A stretch of 44,505 nucleotides of DNA. Origin: Gammaproteobacteria bacterium. GTDB lineage: Bacteria > Pseudomonadota > Gammaproteobacteria > Poriferisulfidales > Oxydemutatoraceae. The notes under the pieces were generated by a model. The model was not told the DNA's origin, ran no database searches, and worked only from the letters and a program-made list of their open reading frames with translations. Position numbers and translations under genes: made by a program. The DNA is taken from contig JAPPQC010000033.1 in NCBI GenBank assembly GCA_028817225.1, forward strand, positions 1 to 44,505, given 5' to 3'. Position 1 is the stretch's first letter. Every line of letters starts with the position of its first letter. Shown here piece after piece: positions 34,042-41,430 of the stretch.

Positions 34042-35798
34042 GCCGCCTCCGCGCCGGTGTGCAGGCGGCATTCCAGTTCAAACCTTTTCTCGGGCCGCCC
34101 CGCCGCGTCGGTGCCGCCGGGGGTGACGCCGCCGACGATGACGCGGCTGACGCCGTGCGCCTGTTCCAGCGTCTCGGCGAAGGCGGCGATTCGTTCATAT
34201 GAAGGCGCGAAGCCCGTCAGCCGGCACACTTGCGGCGAGATGCAGTCGAGCCGTTCAAGGCGCAGGCCGGCGGACACCGCGCCGCCGAGGGTTTCGAGCA
34301 ACGCCGGGATGTCTTTCTGGCGCTTGAACAATGCGTCCGCGGCTTCCACCACGCGGCGCCAGTGCGCGAGACGGCGTTCGGCCTCTTCCAGCGCGTTGGC
34401 GTGGCGCCGGTGTTCGGCGGCGAGGGCCGCATGGCGCTGCGTGTGCGCGGCAAGCGCCTCGTTTTGCGAGCGCAGTTCCGTCTGCCATATCGCAAGCGCG
34501 AACGCCAGCATCACCGAGACCGCGCAATGGACGGCGGCGGTGCGGTAATCCGGCGCCTCGCGCACGATGAAGCCCGACGGCGCCGTGTGCGGCGGCGCGC
34601 GCCGGAACCGCGGGCGCGGCGGCGGCAGTTGCCAGTGCGCGAGCGCGAAGGCGCGGCTCATGTCGTGGGCGGGCGCGGCGCTGTCGGTGGCGATGGGGGT
34701 GAAGTGTGTTTCCGGCAGCAGGTTTTGCAGCAGTTTCAGGCGGGTGTGCAGTGCTTGGTCGCTGAGGGGGAAAAAGACTTCTATGGTGTTTTTGGCGGTG
34801 TCTTCAATGGAGTCTCCGGCGGCACCTTCAATGATGTCTCCGGCGGTGCCTTCAATGGTGTCTCCGGCGGCGCCTTCAATGGTGCCTCCGGCAGTGCCTT
34901 CAATGGGGTCTCCGGCGGCGCCTTCGGTAGCGCCTTCAATGGCGTTCCCGGTGATGCCTTCAATCGTGCTCGCGGCAGCGTCTTTGATGGCACTTTCGGT
35001 GACGCCTTCAATAGTGTCTTCGGCAACACCTTCAATCGCGCTTTCCGCAACACTGTCAATGACATCTCCGGCGGCGGGCACAAACCCTTCGCGTCGGCGC
35101 AGCGGCGCGGCGAGATTTGCGAGCGCCGGGTTGAGCGCGGTTGCATCCGCGTTTTCGTCGAGTATGCAGGCGCGGTCGAAGGCGGTGACTTCAATCGGGG
35201 CGACATCAAACTCGCAACTTGAGAAGCGCGCGATGTAGGCGTCGCACTCGTCCAGCACCAGAAAACGGCGCGGCGATTCGGCGCGGCGCGCGGCGTAGTA
35301 ATAATCGAGGCAGGCAAGCCCCGCGACGCGCAGTTGCAAACCGGCGGCGGCGAACAAATCGCGGCAGAAGGCGACATCCTCCTTCGGCGCCGCCGTCAGC
35401 AGCAGCGAGACGCGCCCATCGGCGCCGCGCGAAAGAACCTGCCAGCCCAGATTGTGCGTGCCCGAAGTCACGCCGAAATGCCGCCGCCACAACTGCGGGC
35501 TTGCGGTGATGCGCCGTATCTCGCGCATCTTCATCGGCGGCAGCGCAACCACCTCCGCCCTGCCGCGGCTGTACGGCAATGTCGCCACGCAGCCGCCGCG
35601 ACGCAAACCGGCGCTCGCCGACAACCCGGCCAGCGCCCTGGCGCATTCGCCGGCGTGCGCGCGCATCTCGTCCCAGTCGGCGTAACCGAGCGCGGCGCGC
35701 GCCGACGCCGTCACGCGCCTGCTGCGCCGGTCAATCCGCACAACGCGAACCGTCGCCGGCGACAGCGCGACGCCAATACTGTCTTCCGTTGGTGCCAT
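34038..35798 (-). CDS. PilM-PilN (GspL/MshI-like) fusion with internal octapeptide repeat array
   Basis: 586 residues from ATG 35798, preceded by GGAGG (35808-35812). Residues 1-240 look PilM/actin-like (DSIGVALSPATVRVVRIDRRSRR; AEVVALPPMKMREIRRI; FLVLDECDAYIARFS). Residues about 241-341 are twelve 8-residue repeats of the type A-G-D-T-I-E-G-T. Then a Pro/Arg linker, one membrane helix (about 422-440, VMLAFALAIW), a coiled coil (TQRHAALAAEHRRHANALEEAERRLAHW) and a ferredoxin-like end, as in PilN. T2SS GspL and MSHA MshI join the same two parts, so the fusion is known in plan, but the repeat is not. Overlaps PilO by ATGA. Confidence 0.82.
   Translation of the reverse strand: MAPTEDSIGVALSPATVRVVRIDRRSRRVTASARAALGYADWDEMRAHAGECARALAGLSASAGLRRGGCVATLPYSRGRAEVVALPPMKMREIRRITASPQLWRRHFGVTSGTHNLGWQVLSRGADGRVSLLLTAAPKEDVAFCRDLFAAAGLQLRVAGLACLDYYYAARRAESPRRFLVLDECDAYIARFSSCEFDVAPIEVTAFDRACILDENADATALNPALANLAAPLRRREGFVPAAGDVIDSVAESAIEGVAEDTIEGVTESAIKDAAASTIEGITGNAIEGATEGAAGDPIEGTAGGTIEGAAGDTIEGTAGDIIEGAAGDSIEDTAKNTIEVFFPLSDQALHTRLKLLQNLLPETHFTPIATDSAAPAHDMSRAFALAHWQLPPPRPRFRRAPPHTAPSGFIVREAPDYRTAAVHCAVSVMLAFALAIWQTELRSQNEALAAHTQRHAALAAEHRRHANALEEAERRLAHWRRVVEAADALFKRQKDIPALLETLGGAVSAGLRLERLDCISPQVCRLTGFAPSYERIAAFAETLEQAHGVSRVIVGGVTPGGTDAAGRPEKRFELECRLHTGAEAA
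34777..35076. repeat. 12 x 24-bp in-frame tandem repeat in the PilM-PilN-type gene
   Basis: Units start every 24 bases at 34777, 34801, 34825, 34849, 34873, 34897, then after a 12-base half unit (34921-34932) at 34933, 34957, 34981, 35005, 35029 and 35053. The left copies (34801-34920) differ by only a few bases each; the right copies are more diverged, so growth seems more recent at the 3' side of the gene. The protein units read (A/T/V)-(A/G/E)-x-(D/S/N)-x-I-E-(G/D). Confidence 0.93.
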
Positions 35799-35916
35799 CG
35801 CATCAAACCTCCGGCACGCACTTTGGGGCAAAGTCAAGGGGTGCGGGGCGCCAACCCGACAAACGGCCCCAAACAACCGACGAATGACGAATGGGCGCCC
35901 GCAGGCGCGCTGCGGC

Positions 35917-35922
35917 TATAAT
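35917..35922 (+). promoter_or_regulatory. -10 box (TATAAT) for tRNA-Leu(CAA)
   Basis: A perfect TATAAT ends 10 bases before the tRNA 5' end. The region 17 bases further upstream is GC-rich with no -35 match. The 134-base gap between the pilus gene start (35798) and the tRNA holds both promoters; a TTGACT on the minus strand at about 35831-35836 may belong to the pilus operon. Confidence 0.55.
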
Positions 35923-35932
35923 ACCGGCCCGT

Positions 35933-36019
35933 GCCGAGGTGGCGGAATCGGAAGACGCGCCGGACTCAAAATCCGGTGGGGTAACACCCGTGTGGGTTCA
36001 AGTCCCACCCTCGGTACCA
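35933..36019 (+). tRNA. tRNA-Leu (anticodon CAA)
   Basis: 87 bases, class II tRNA. Acceptor GCCGAGG/CCTCGGT (first pair G-T), anticodon stem CCGGA/TCCGG with loop CTCAAAA giving CAA, long variable arm TGGGGTAACACCCG, T-loop TTCAAGT and encoded CCA (36017-36019). It decodes TTG, a codon that in this window appears mostly after codons ending AG. Confidence 0.95.
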
Positions 36020-36049
36020 GGTTTGCGGGCTTTTGCGCCGGAAGGCGGG

Positions 36050-36274
36050 CTATTTCTCGTCCAGAATGGACTGCAAGATTTCCGGGGTCAGGCCGCGCCG
36101 CTGCGCGCTGCGGCTGATTTCCTGCATTGTTTCCCGAAGTGATTTTCCGGATTCTGTCGCATCACGCAGGCGCAAATTGATAAGCAAGTCCATCTTGCGC
36201 CGCTCACTGTCAGAAGCCGAGCGGTAAATGCTGGCCACATCTGAATCAACTGACACGGTTATTTTGTCTGTCAC
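36050..36274 (-). CDS. VapB-like orphan antitoxin (putative)
   Basis: 74 residues from GTG 36274, with GGAG 9 bases upstream (VTDKITVSVDSDVASIYRSASDSERRKMDLLINLRLRD). An N-terminal short strand, the segment DSERRKMDLLINLRLRD, KSLRETMQEIS and the end RGLTPEILQSILDE resemble small antitoxins that precede PIN-domain (VapC) toxins in cyanobacteria and other bacteria. No toxin follows: only 30 bases separate the stop from tRNA-Leu, and nothing toxin-like lies upstream. Base composition is clearly less GC-rich than around it. Likely a transferred remnant beside a tRNA. Family assignment is from memory and moderate. Confidence 0.5.
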   Translation of the reverse strand: MTDKITVSVDSDVASIYRSASDSERRKMDLLINLRLRDATESGKSLRETMQEISRSAQRRGLTPEILQSILDEK

Positions 36275-36447
36275 TTCTGTTTCTCCAAATTCAAGCGGTT
36301 CCAAACAGTAATGATAGCACTGTTGCCGAATCAAGCACATCCGGAGGCAGCCTTTTTCATCAGTATGCCGACGGCTTGGCAGACAAATAAACATGCTGGC
36401 AATCGAGGATTGTCTTGCGCCATCTTGTTCTCCGATACTTATACAGG

Positions 36448-36987
36448 CTAACTTGACACTTCACAGGCCGGCAGCACCCCGATAAACGGCAGTTCGCGGT
36501 AACGCTCGTTGTAATCCATGCCGTAGCCGACGACGAAACGGTCGGGGATGGTGAAGCCGGTGTAGTCGGCGTGTGCCTGGGTTTTGCGGCGGGCGGGTTT
36601 GTCGAGCAGTGTGCAGACGCGCAGGGACGCGGCTTGCGGGGTGAAGTGGGCGCGCAGCCAGCGCAGTGACAAGCCGGTGTCTATGATGTCTTCAATCAGC
36701 ACGATGTGGCGGCCCCGGCAGTCGGCGCGCGGCGCGCTTTCAAGCGTGATTTGTCCGCCGGTTTCGCCACCCTTGTAACTGGCGAGGCGGATGAAGTCGC
36801 ATTGTACTTCGGTTTCGAGGCGGCGGACGAGGTCGGCCATGAACACCCATGCGCCGGTCAGCACGCCGATGAACAGCGGTGTCTCAACATCGCGCAGGTC
36901 GCGCGACAGGTCGGCGGCGAGTTCGGCGACGCGCGCCTCAATCTGCGCGGCGGTGAACAGACATTCGATTGAATCTGCCGCCGTCAT
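36448..36987 (-). CDS. hpt: Hypoxanthine-guanine phosphoribosyltransferase
   Basis: 179 residues from ATG 36987 (MTAADSIECLFTAAQIEARVAELAADL); TTG 37002, overlapping the previous stop, is an alternative start. The PRPP-binding motif reads IVLIEDIIDTGLSL (usual VLIVEDIIDTG-T-L), with LFIGVLTGAWVFMADLVRRL as the N-terminal block and DRFVVGYGMDYNERYRELPFIGVL at the end. It salvages hypoxanthine/guanine with PRPP. Following a nucleoside phosphorylase gene, it completes a purine salvage pair. The 173 bases between this gene and the VapB-like start hold only short open frames and are AT-richer. Confidence 0.93.
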   Translation of the reverse strand: MTAADSIECLFTAAQIEARVAELAADLSRDLRDVETPLFIGVLTGAWVFMADLVRRLETEVQCDFIRLASYKGGETGGQITLESAPRADCRGRHIVLIEDIIDTGLSLRWLRAHFTPQAASLRVCTLLDKPARRKTQAHADYTGFTIPDRFVVGYGMDYNERYRELPFIGVLPACEVSS

Positions 36988-37002
36988 GTTCCGCCACACC
37001 AA

Positions 37003-37953
37003 TCACTCCGCCGCCAGCACATCCAGGATAATCCGCGTAACGATATGGTCTCTTGTGCCGCGCCGGTGTTGTCTCTCGTGTTCGGCGGTGTTGGAGACGA
37101 ACGACTTTTTCAGCGGCCACACATCCGACACCTGAAACAGCGCGCACGCCTCGATGCCGACCAGTTCGGCGGCGCCGAACACTGCGGCGCCTTCCATCTC
37201 GACGCCGACGCAGCCGTGCTTGCCTGTCATCCAGTCGAGATGCGGAAACTGCATCACAAAACTGTCCACGCTGGCGACGGCGCCGCGGTGCAACGCCGGC
37301 CCGGATTGCGCGCAATGCGCCTGCGCCACCGACGCGGTGCGTTGCAACAGGCCGGCGGCGGGCGCGGCGGCGGTGAAGAAGCGGTCCGGCAGGCCGGTTT
37401 GCGCGCTGAGATAGCGCGAGAAGCCGTCGCCGCGCAGCATCGTGTCGGGCAGCAGCAGGTCGCCGATGTTCATCGCCGGACTGAAGCCGCCGGCGGAGCC
37501 GGTCAGCATCAGTTTTTCGCACGGCGTGCAGCCGAACGCGACGACGGCGTCGCCGATGCGCGGCGCGCCCATGCCGGAGCAGAACAGCGTCATCGCCTCG
37601 CCGCGGTGCTGCATGTCCCACAGCACGCCGTCCACCAGCGTTTCCACCCGCTCGACGCAATGCCTGAAAATCTCGGCGCCCCAAATCGGCGACGCGATGA
37701 CCTTGCGCCGGATGCGCCCGGGTTCGCAGTGCAGCAGCGCCCGGACAAGGTCGCCGGGGGCGACGCCGTAGTCGTCCAGACGCAGCGCGGCGGGCAGACT
37801 GCCCGCGTTGCTTGCGTTGCCTGCGTTGCCTGCGTTGCCCACATTGCCCGCGTTGCTTGCGCTGCCCGCGTTGCCTACGCGGTGCGCTTTGTCCGCGTTG
37901 CCTGCATTACCCGCATTGCCCGCGCTGCCCGCATTGCCCGCATTGCCCACCAT
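37003..37953 (-). CDS. PNP/UDP-family nucleoside phosphorylase with NAG-repeat N-terminus
   Basis: 316 residues from ATG 37953, overlapping the der stop (TGATG). Residues 3-51 are almost only Asn-Ala-Gly triplets and variants (NAG, NAS, SAG, NAD). From LPAALRLDDYGVAPGDLVRALLHCEPGRI the catalytic domain starts: FCSGMGAPRIGDAV (phosphate-binding region), LMLTGSAGGFSPAMNIGDLLLPD, and VGVEMEGAAVFGAAELVGIEACALFQVSDV (ribose/base site; usual VEMEAA). It cleaves purine or related nucleosides with phosphate; substrate not resolved. Next gene is hpt, which would use the released base. Confidence 0.85.
   Translation of the reverse strand: MVGNAGNAGSAGNAGNAGNADKAHRVGNAGSASNAGNVGNAGNAGNASNAGSLPAALRLDDYGVAPGDLVRALLHCEPGRIRRKVIASPIWGAEIFRHCVERVETLVDGVLWDMQHRGEAMTLFCSGMGAPRIGDAVVAFGCTPCEKLMLTGSAGGFSPAMNIGDLLLPDTMLRGDGFSRYLSAQTGLPDRFFTAAAPAAGLLQRTASVAQAHCAQSGPALHRGAVASVDSFVMQFPHLDWMTGKHGCVGVEMEGAAVFGAAELVGIEACALFQVSDVWPLKKSFVSNTAEHERQHRRGTRDHIVTRIILDVLAAE
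37801..37947. repeat. about 16 x 9-bp in-frame repeat (Asn-Ala-Gly) at the phosphorylase N-terminus
   Basis: Plus-strand units are variants of ATTGCCCGC/GTTGCCTGC, in tandem from just after the start codon for about 147 bases, with one break (DKAHRV). Both third-base changes (AAC/AAT) and missense changes (Ser, Val, Asp) are present, so the array is not brand new, but stretches of two to four units are near identical. Confidence 0.9.
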
Positions 37954-39269
37954 CACAAATGCCGTCCTCGCGGCGCGTACGGGTTTGGCGCCGCGTGAAA
38001 TTCCAGCGAGACCGGCGTGCCGGTCAGGCGCAGTTGCTTTCGCAGGTACGACGCAAGATAACGCTTGTAATCCTGCGACAGGCGCTCGACGCGACTGCCG
38101 TGAATGACGAAGTGCGGCGGGTGGCTGCCGCCCTGGTGCATGTAACGCAGTTTGATGGCGCCGCGCGCCGCCGGCGGCGGATGGCGCGACAGCGCGGCTT
38201 GCAGCAGGCGGTTGCATTCGGGCGTCGGCACGCGCACCGCCGCCTTGTCCCAGGCCGACACGGCGGCGCGCAGCAGCCCGGAAAGCCCGCGCCGGTGCAG
38301 CGCCGACACGCGGCGCACTTCAATATAGTCGAGAAAGCGCAGCCGGGTGTCCACGCTGCGGCGCACCTCGTTGTTGTCGCCGCCGACCAGGTCCCACTTG
38401 TTGAGCGCGATGACCAGCGCCCGCCCCTGCTCAATCACGCGCGCCGCAAGGCTGGCGTCCTGGTCGGTTACGCCCTCGCCGGCGTCGCAAATCAGCACCG
38501 CGACATCGGCGGAGAAGATGTTTTCAAGCGCCTTGAGCACGCTGAGCTTCTCGTCGCCGTCGCCGGTGCGGGCGCGGCGGCGCACGCCGGCGGTGTCCAC
38601 CAGCGTCAGCGCGCGGCCCGCGAAGGTGAAGGGCGTCTCGATGCTGTCGCGCGTCGTGCCCGGTTCGTCGCAGGTAACAAGGCGCTCGTCGCCCAGCAGA
38701 TGGTTGACCAGCGTGGATTTGCCGACATTGGGCCGCCCCAGAAAAGTGATGCGCACGCCGCGCCGCCCGGCGCCGCAGGCTTCACCCCACTGTTCAAGCA
38801 GGTTGCCCAGCAGCGGCGCGATGCCGCGGTTGCTGAGCGCCGCCGTGCAGTAACCGGGCGCGATGCCGAGCGGCGAGAATTCGGCGGCGGCGGCGGCGCG
38901 GTCGCGCCCGTCGGTCTTGTTGACGACAAGCCACAGCGGTTTGCCGGACTTGCGAAGTTCGGCGGCGAGCAGTTCGTCGCCGGCGTTGAGGCCGTCGGCG
39001 GCGCTGACCACGAGGCAGACGAGGTCGGCCTCGGCGATGGCGCAGCGCGTCTGCGCCTCGACCCATTCGCCGACGGCGGCGGCCTCGCCGGCAAGGCCGC
39101 CGGTGTCCACCAGCAGCAAGCCGCGCGAGTCGCGCCGGACAACGCCGTAATGACGGTCGCGCGTGAAGCCCGGGGTTTCAGAGACGATGGCCGCGCGGCT
39201 TTTCGTCAGCGCGTTGAACAAGGTGGATTTGCCGACATTGGGCCGGCCCACCAGTGCGATTTTCCGCAT
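37953..39269 (-). CDS. der: GTPase Der (EngA)
   Basis: 438 residues with two G domains: first GRPNVGKSTLFNAL (7-20), DTGGL, NKTD; second GRPNVGKSTLVNHL (about 178-191), DTAGVRRR, NKWD; then the KH-like domain ending HGSRVERLSQDYKRYLASYLRKQLRLTGTPVSLEFH. Der acts in 50S assembly. It is downstream of bamB after a 148-base gap in which I see no gene, and couples to the phosphorylase. Holds one of the few AGCT sites (38545-38548). Confidence 0.96.
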   Translation of the reverse strand: MRKIALVGRPNVGKSTLFNALTKSRAAIVSETPGFTRDRHYGVVRRDSRGLLLVDTGGLAGEAAAVGEWVEAQTRCAIAEADLVCLVVSAADGLNAGDELLAAELRKSGKPLWLVVNKTDGRDRAAAAAEFSPLGIAPGYCTAALSNRGIAPLLGNLLEQWGEACGAGRRGVRITFLGRPNVGKSTLVNHLLGDERLVTCDEPGTTRDSIETPFTFAGRALTLVDTAGVRRRARTGDGDEKLSVLKALENIFSADVAVLICDAGEGVTDQDASLAARVIEQGRALVIALNKWDLVGGDNNEVRRSVDTRLRFLDYIEVRRVSALHRRGLSGLLRAAVSAWDKAAVRVPTPECNRLLQAALSRHPPPAARGAIKLRYMHQGGSHPPHFVIHGSRVERLSQDYKRYLASYLRKQLRLTGTPVSLEFHAAPNPYAPRGRHL

Positions 39270-39417
39270 CGGCTGTCTTCAATCAGCGCGCAGCGGCGCG
39301 CCCGGCGGTGCACCGGACGCCTGAAGGCGCGGCGGTTTGTGCGATTTTTTCATCGGCCCGTCAATCAATGCGTTGTCAGTGCGTTGTCGGCGCGTCAAGC
39401 GGCGTGCAGGCGGCGCG

Positions 39418-40605
39418 TCAGCGCTCCGCTTTGCGTACGCCGGCGATGGCGACGACGGACAAATCGCCGCCGCGGTCGAGCACCGCGACTTTGCGGCGGC
39501 CCGCGGCCAGCGGCGCCGCCAGCGCCGACGACGCCACATCGGTGCGCTCCAGCAGCGCGCCGCTCTTGCGCGAAAGCCAGTACAGATCACCGCGCTCGCT
39601 GCCGACGACAACCAGCGAGCCGATGCGCAGCGGCGCGCTCAGCCCGCTCTTCAGCAGTTCGCCGTTGCTCCACAACTGGCGCCCGCTGAAACGGTCGAAC
39701 GCGACGACGCGGTTGTCCACGGTGACGACATACACATTGTCCTCGTCCACATCCAGGCCGGCGTACGACGAGGCGTCCACCGTCCACAGCAGTTTGCCGC
39801 GCTTGACATCCACCGCAATCATCCGCCCCTGGTAGGCGGCGGCGTAGAAGAAGTCGCCGCGCACCACCATGCGCCCGTCCACATCCACGATGCGGTCGAG
39901 GTCGCTGCCGCCGATGCTGATGCCGAGTTTCATCTCCTGCACGATGCGCCCGTTGTTCAGGTTCATCAGCAGCAGGCGCCCGTTGTCGAGGCCGACGAAC
40001 ACGATGTCGCGGTAGAAAACCGGCGTGCTCATGCCTTTCAGCGTAAGCGACGGCAGCGCCTCGCGGTATTTCCAGCGGGTTCTGCCGGTGCTCGCGGTCA
40101 GCGTGAAGATGCCGCCGTCGGCGGTGCGCACGACGACGGCGCCGCGGTGGCTCGCCGAGATGGCGGTGATTTCCTCGCCGAAGCGCCGCCGCCAGGCTTC
40201 GTCGCCGGATTCGGCGTCAAGCGCGATGACTTCCCCTTCCACCGTGCCGACCAGCACGAGGTCGCCGCCGCCGCCGACGCCGAAACTCGCCGCCACATCG
40301 AGTTTCTTCCGCCATATCGTGCCGCCGTCGGACGCGGCGAAGGCGGTGACGCGGCCCTTGACATCGCAGGTGTAGATGCGCTCGTCGCCGACCAGCGGCA
40401 GCAGCGCGGCATCATCACCGCGCGAGCGCGCGCCGGCGGACTCCGACCACGCGGTCTCGATGACAAGACGCGAGGGAACTTCGGTCAGGTAGCCGTCGTC
40501 GTCGCCGCCAATCCATTCGCCGACTTTCTGGACGCTGCCGCAAGCGCACAGAAACGGAACAAGAACGAAGACCAGGCGGCGCGCCGACGCCGAAACGGCG
40601 TTCAC
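39418..40605 (-). CDS. bamB: Outer-membrane assembly lipoprotein BamB
   Basis: 395 residues from a GTG start overlapping the yfgM stop (GTGA). Signal and lipobox RLVFVLVPFLCACGS with lipidated Cys at about 22. The rest is an eight-bladed PQQ-type beta propeller: repeated GRVTAFAASDGGTIWRKKL, GEVIALDAESGDEAWRRRF, GRMIAVDVKRGKLLWTVD, NRVVAFDRFSGRQLWSNG, GDLYWLSRKSG. BamB helps BamA insert beta barrels. Position in hisS-yfgM-bamB-der is canonical. Confidence 0.95.
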   Translation of the reverse strand: MNAVSASARRLVFVLVPFLCACGSVQKVGEWIGGDDDGYLTEVPSRLVIETAWSESAGARSRGDDAALLPLVGDERIYTCDVKGRVTAFAASDGGTIWRKKLDVAASFGVGGGGDLVLVGTVEGEVIALDAESGDEAWRRRFGEEITAISASHRGAVVVRTADGGIFTLTASTGRTRWKYREALPSLTLKGMSTPVFYRDIVFVGLDNGRLLLMNLNNGRIVQEMKLGISIGGSDLDRIVDVDGRMVVRGDFFYAAAYQGRMIAVDVKRGKLLWTVDASSYAGLDVDEDNVYVVTVDNRVVAFDRFSGRQLWSNGELLKSGLSAPLRIGSLVVVGSERGDLYWLSRKSGALLERTDVASSALAAPLAAGRRKVAVLDRGGDLSVVAIAGVRKAER

Positions 40606-41423
40606 GGGGCGGTGTCCGGCGCGCCGGTCGCAGGCGGCTGGGCCGGCGGCTCGGCGGGCGGCGGCTGCGCGGGTGGCTGTGCAGGCGGCGGCTGGGTCGC
40701 GGGCTGCTGAGCCGATGGCTGGGCCGGCGGCGGCTGCACAGGCGGCGGACTGACGCCCGACGGCGCCGGCGCCTCTTCCTCGTCCGGCGTGACGCCGAGC
40801 GTCTGCAACTTCATGTCGAGAAAGCCGTAGTTGTCGGGCAGTTTCGACAGCGATTCGCGGTAGGCCGCGATGGCGGCGTTTCTCTGCCCCAATGTGATCA
40901 TGGCGTCGCCGTTGGCTTCGGCGGCGAGCGCCTCGACGCCGCGCGGGAAACTGAACTGCTCCATGATGGCGGCGGCGGCCTGCGCGTCGCCGGACTCCAG
41001 CAGCACCCGCATCAGCCGCACCTGCGCGAGCGCGCGCAGGCCGTCCTGGTCGGTGTGCTCGATGGCCCAGCGCAGTTGCTCCACGGCCTCGAACAAATCG
41101 TCTTCGGCGACGCCCAGTTTGGCCATGCTGAGCGCGCCGAGCGCCGGGTACGGCGTGCCCGCGTAGTTGTCGCGCAAGTCGTTGAACAGGCGCTCGCTTT
41201 CGGTGCGGTTTTCATCCCCGACCTGGGCCAGCAGCGCGACATACAGGCCGGAGGCCTCGCGCGTGGTCATCTGCCGGTTGTAGTCCCACGCCTTCCAGCC
41301 GCCGGCGGCGAACAGGCCGATCAGCGCGCTGGCGACAAAATACTTGCCGTTCTCGTACCACCATGCCTTCAGCGAATCGAGCGATTCGTCGCGCGCCGGG
41401 CCGGGTTTTTTCGGGGCCGCCAT
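40602..41423 (-). CDS. yfgM: YfgM/ancillary SecYEG subunit-like TPR protein
   Basis: 273 residues from ATG 41423. Short cytosolic start, one membrane helix (GKYFVASALIGLFAAGGWKAW, about 26-46), then a periplasmic TPR region to about 213. In E. coli YfgM works with PpiD at SecYEG. The C-terminal 50 residues are a Pro-Ala-Gln repeat tail (PPAQPP units, DNA about 40605-40760) not usual in YfgM, which is about 206 residues. The gene lies 7 bases after hisS and overlaps bamB. Confidence 0.9.
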   Translation of the reverse strand: MAAPKKPGPARDESLDSLKAWWYENGKYFVASALIGLFAAGGWKAWDYNRQMTTREASGLYVALLAQVGDENRTESERLFNDLRDNYAGTPYPALGALSMAKLGVAEDDLFEAVEQLRWAIEHTDQDGLRALAQVRLMRVLLESGDAQAAAAIMEQFSFPRGVEALAAEANGDAMITLGQRNAAIAAYRESLSKLPDNYGFLDMKLQTLGVTPDEEEAPAPSGVSPPPVQPPPAQPSAQQPATQPPPAQPPAQPPPAEPPAQPPATGAPDTAP

Positions 41424-41430
41424 CAGCGCG

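Noticed and set aside
35821..35833. Small hairpin CTTTG-GGG-CAAAG as a terminator for tRNA-Leu or the pilus operon
   Set aside because: Stem of 5 bp, no T-run, and located upstream of both transcription units.
36311..36451. 46-codon plus-strand frame opposite the antitoxin upstream region
   Set aside because: No ribosome binding site and no recognisable family; composition is simply AT-richer there, with short open frames in several directions.
37801..37947. CRISPR array or other RNA-type repeat
   Set aside because: Units of 9 bp without spacers, in frame with a conserved gene; same reasoning for 34777-35076 and 30935-30982. No CRISPR array was seen anywhere.
39270..39417. Small gene between bamB and der (24 codons beginning MKKSHKPPRL)
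   Set aside because: Too short, no ribosome binding site, no conserved feature; treated as plain intergenic DNA.
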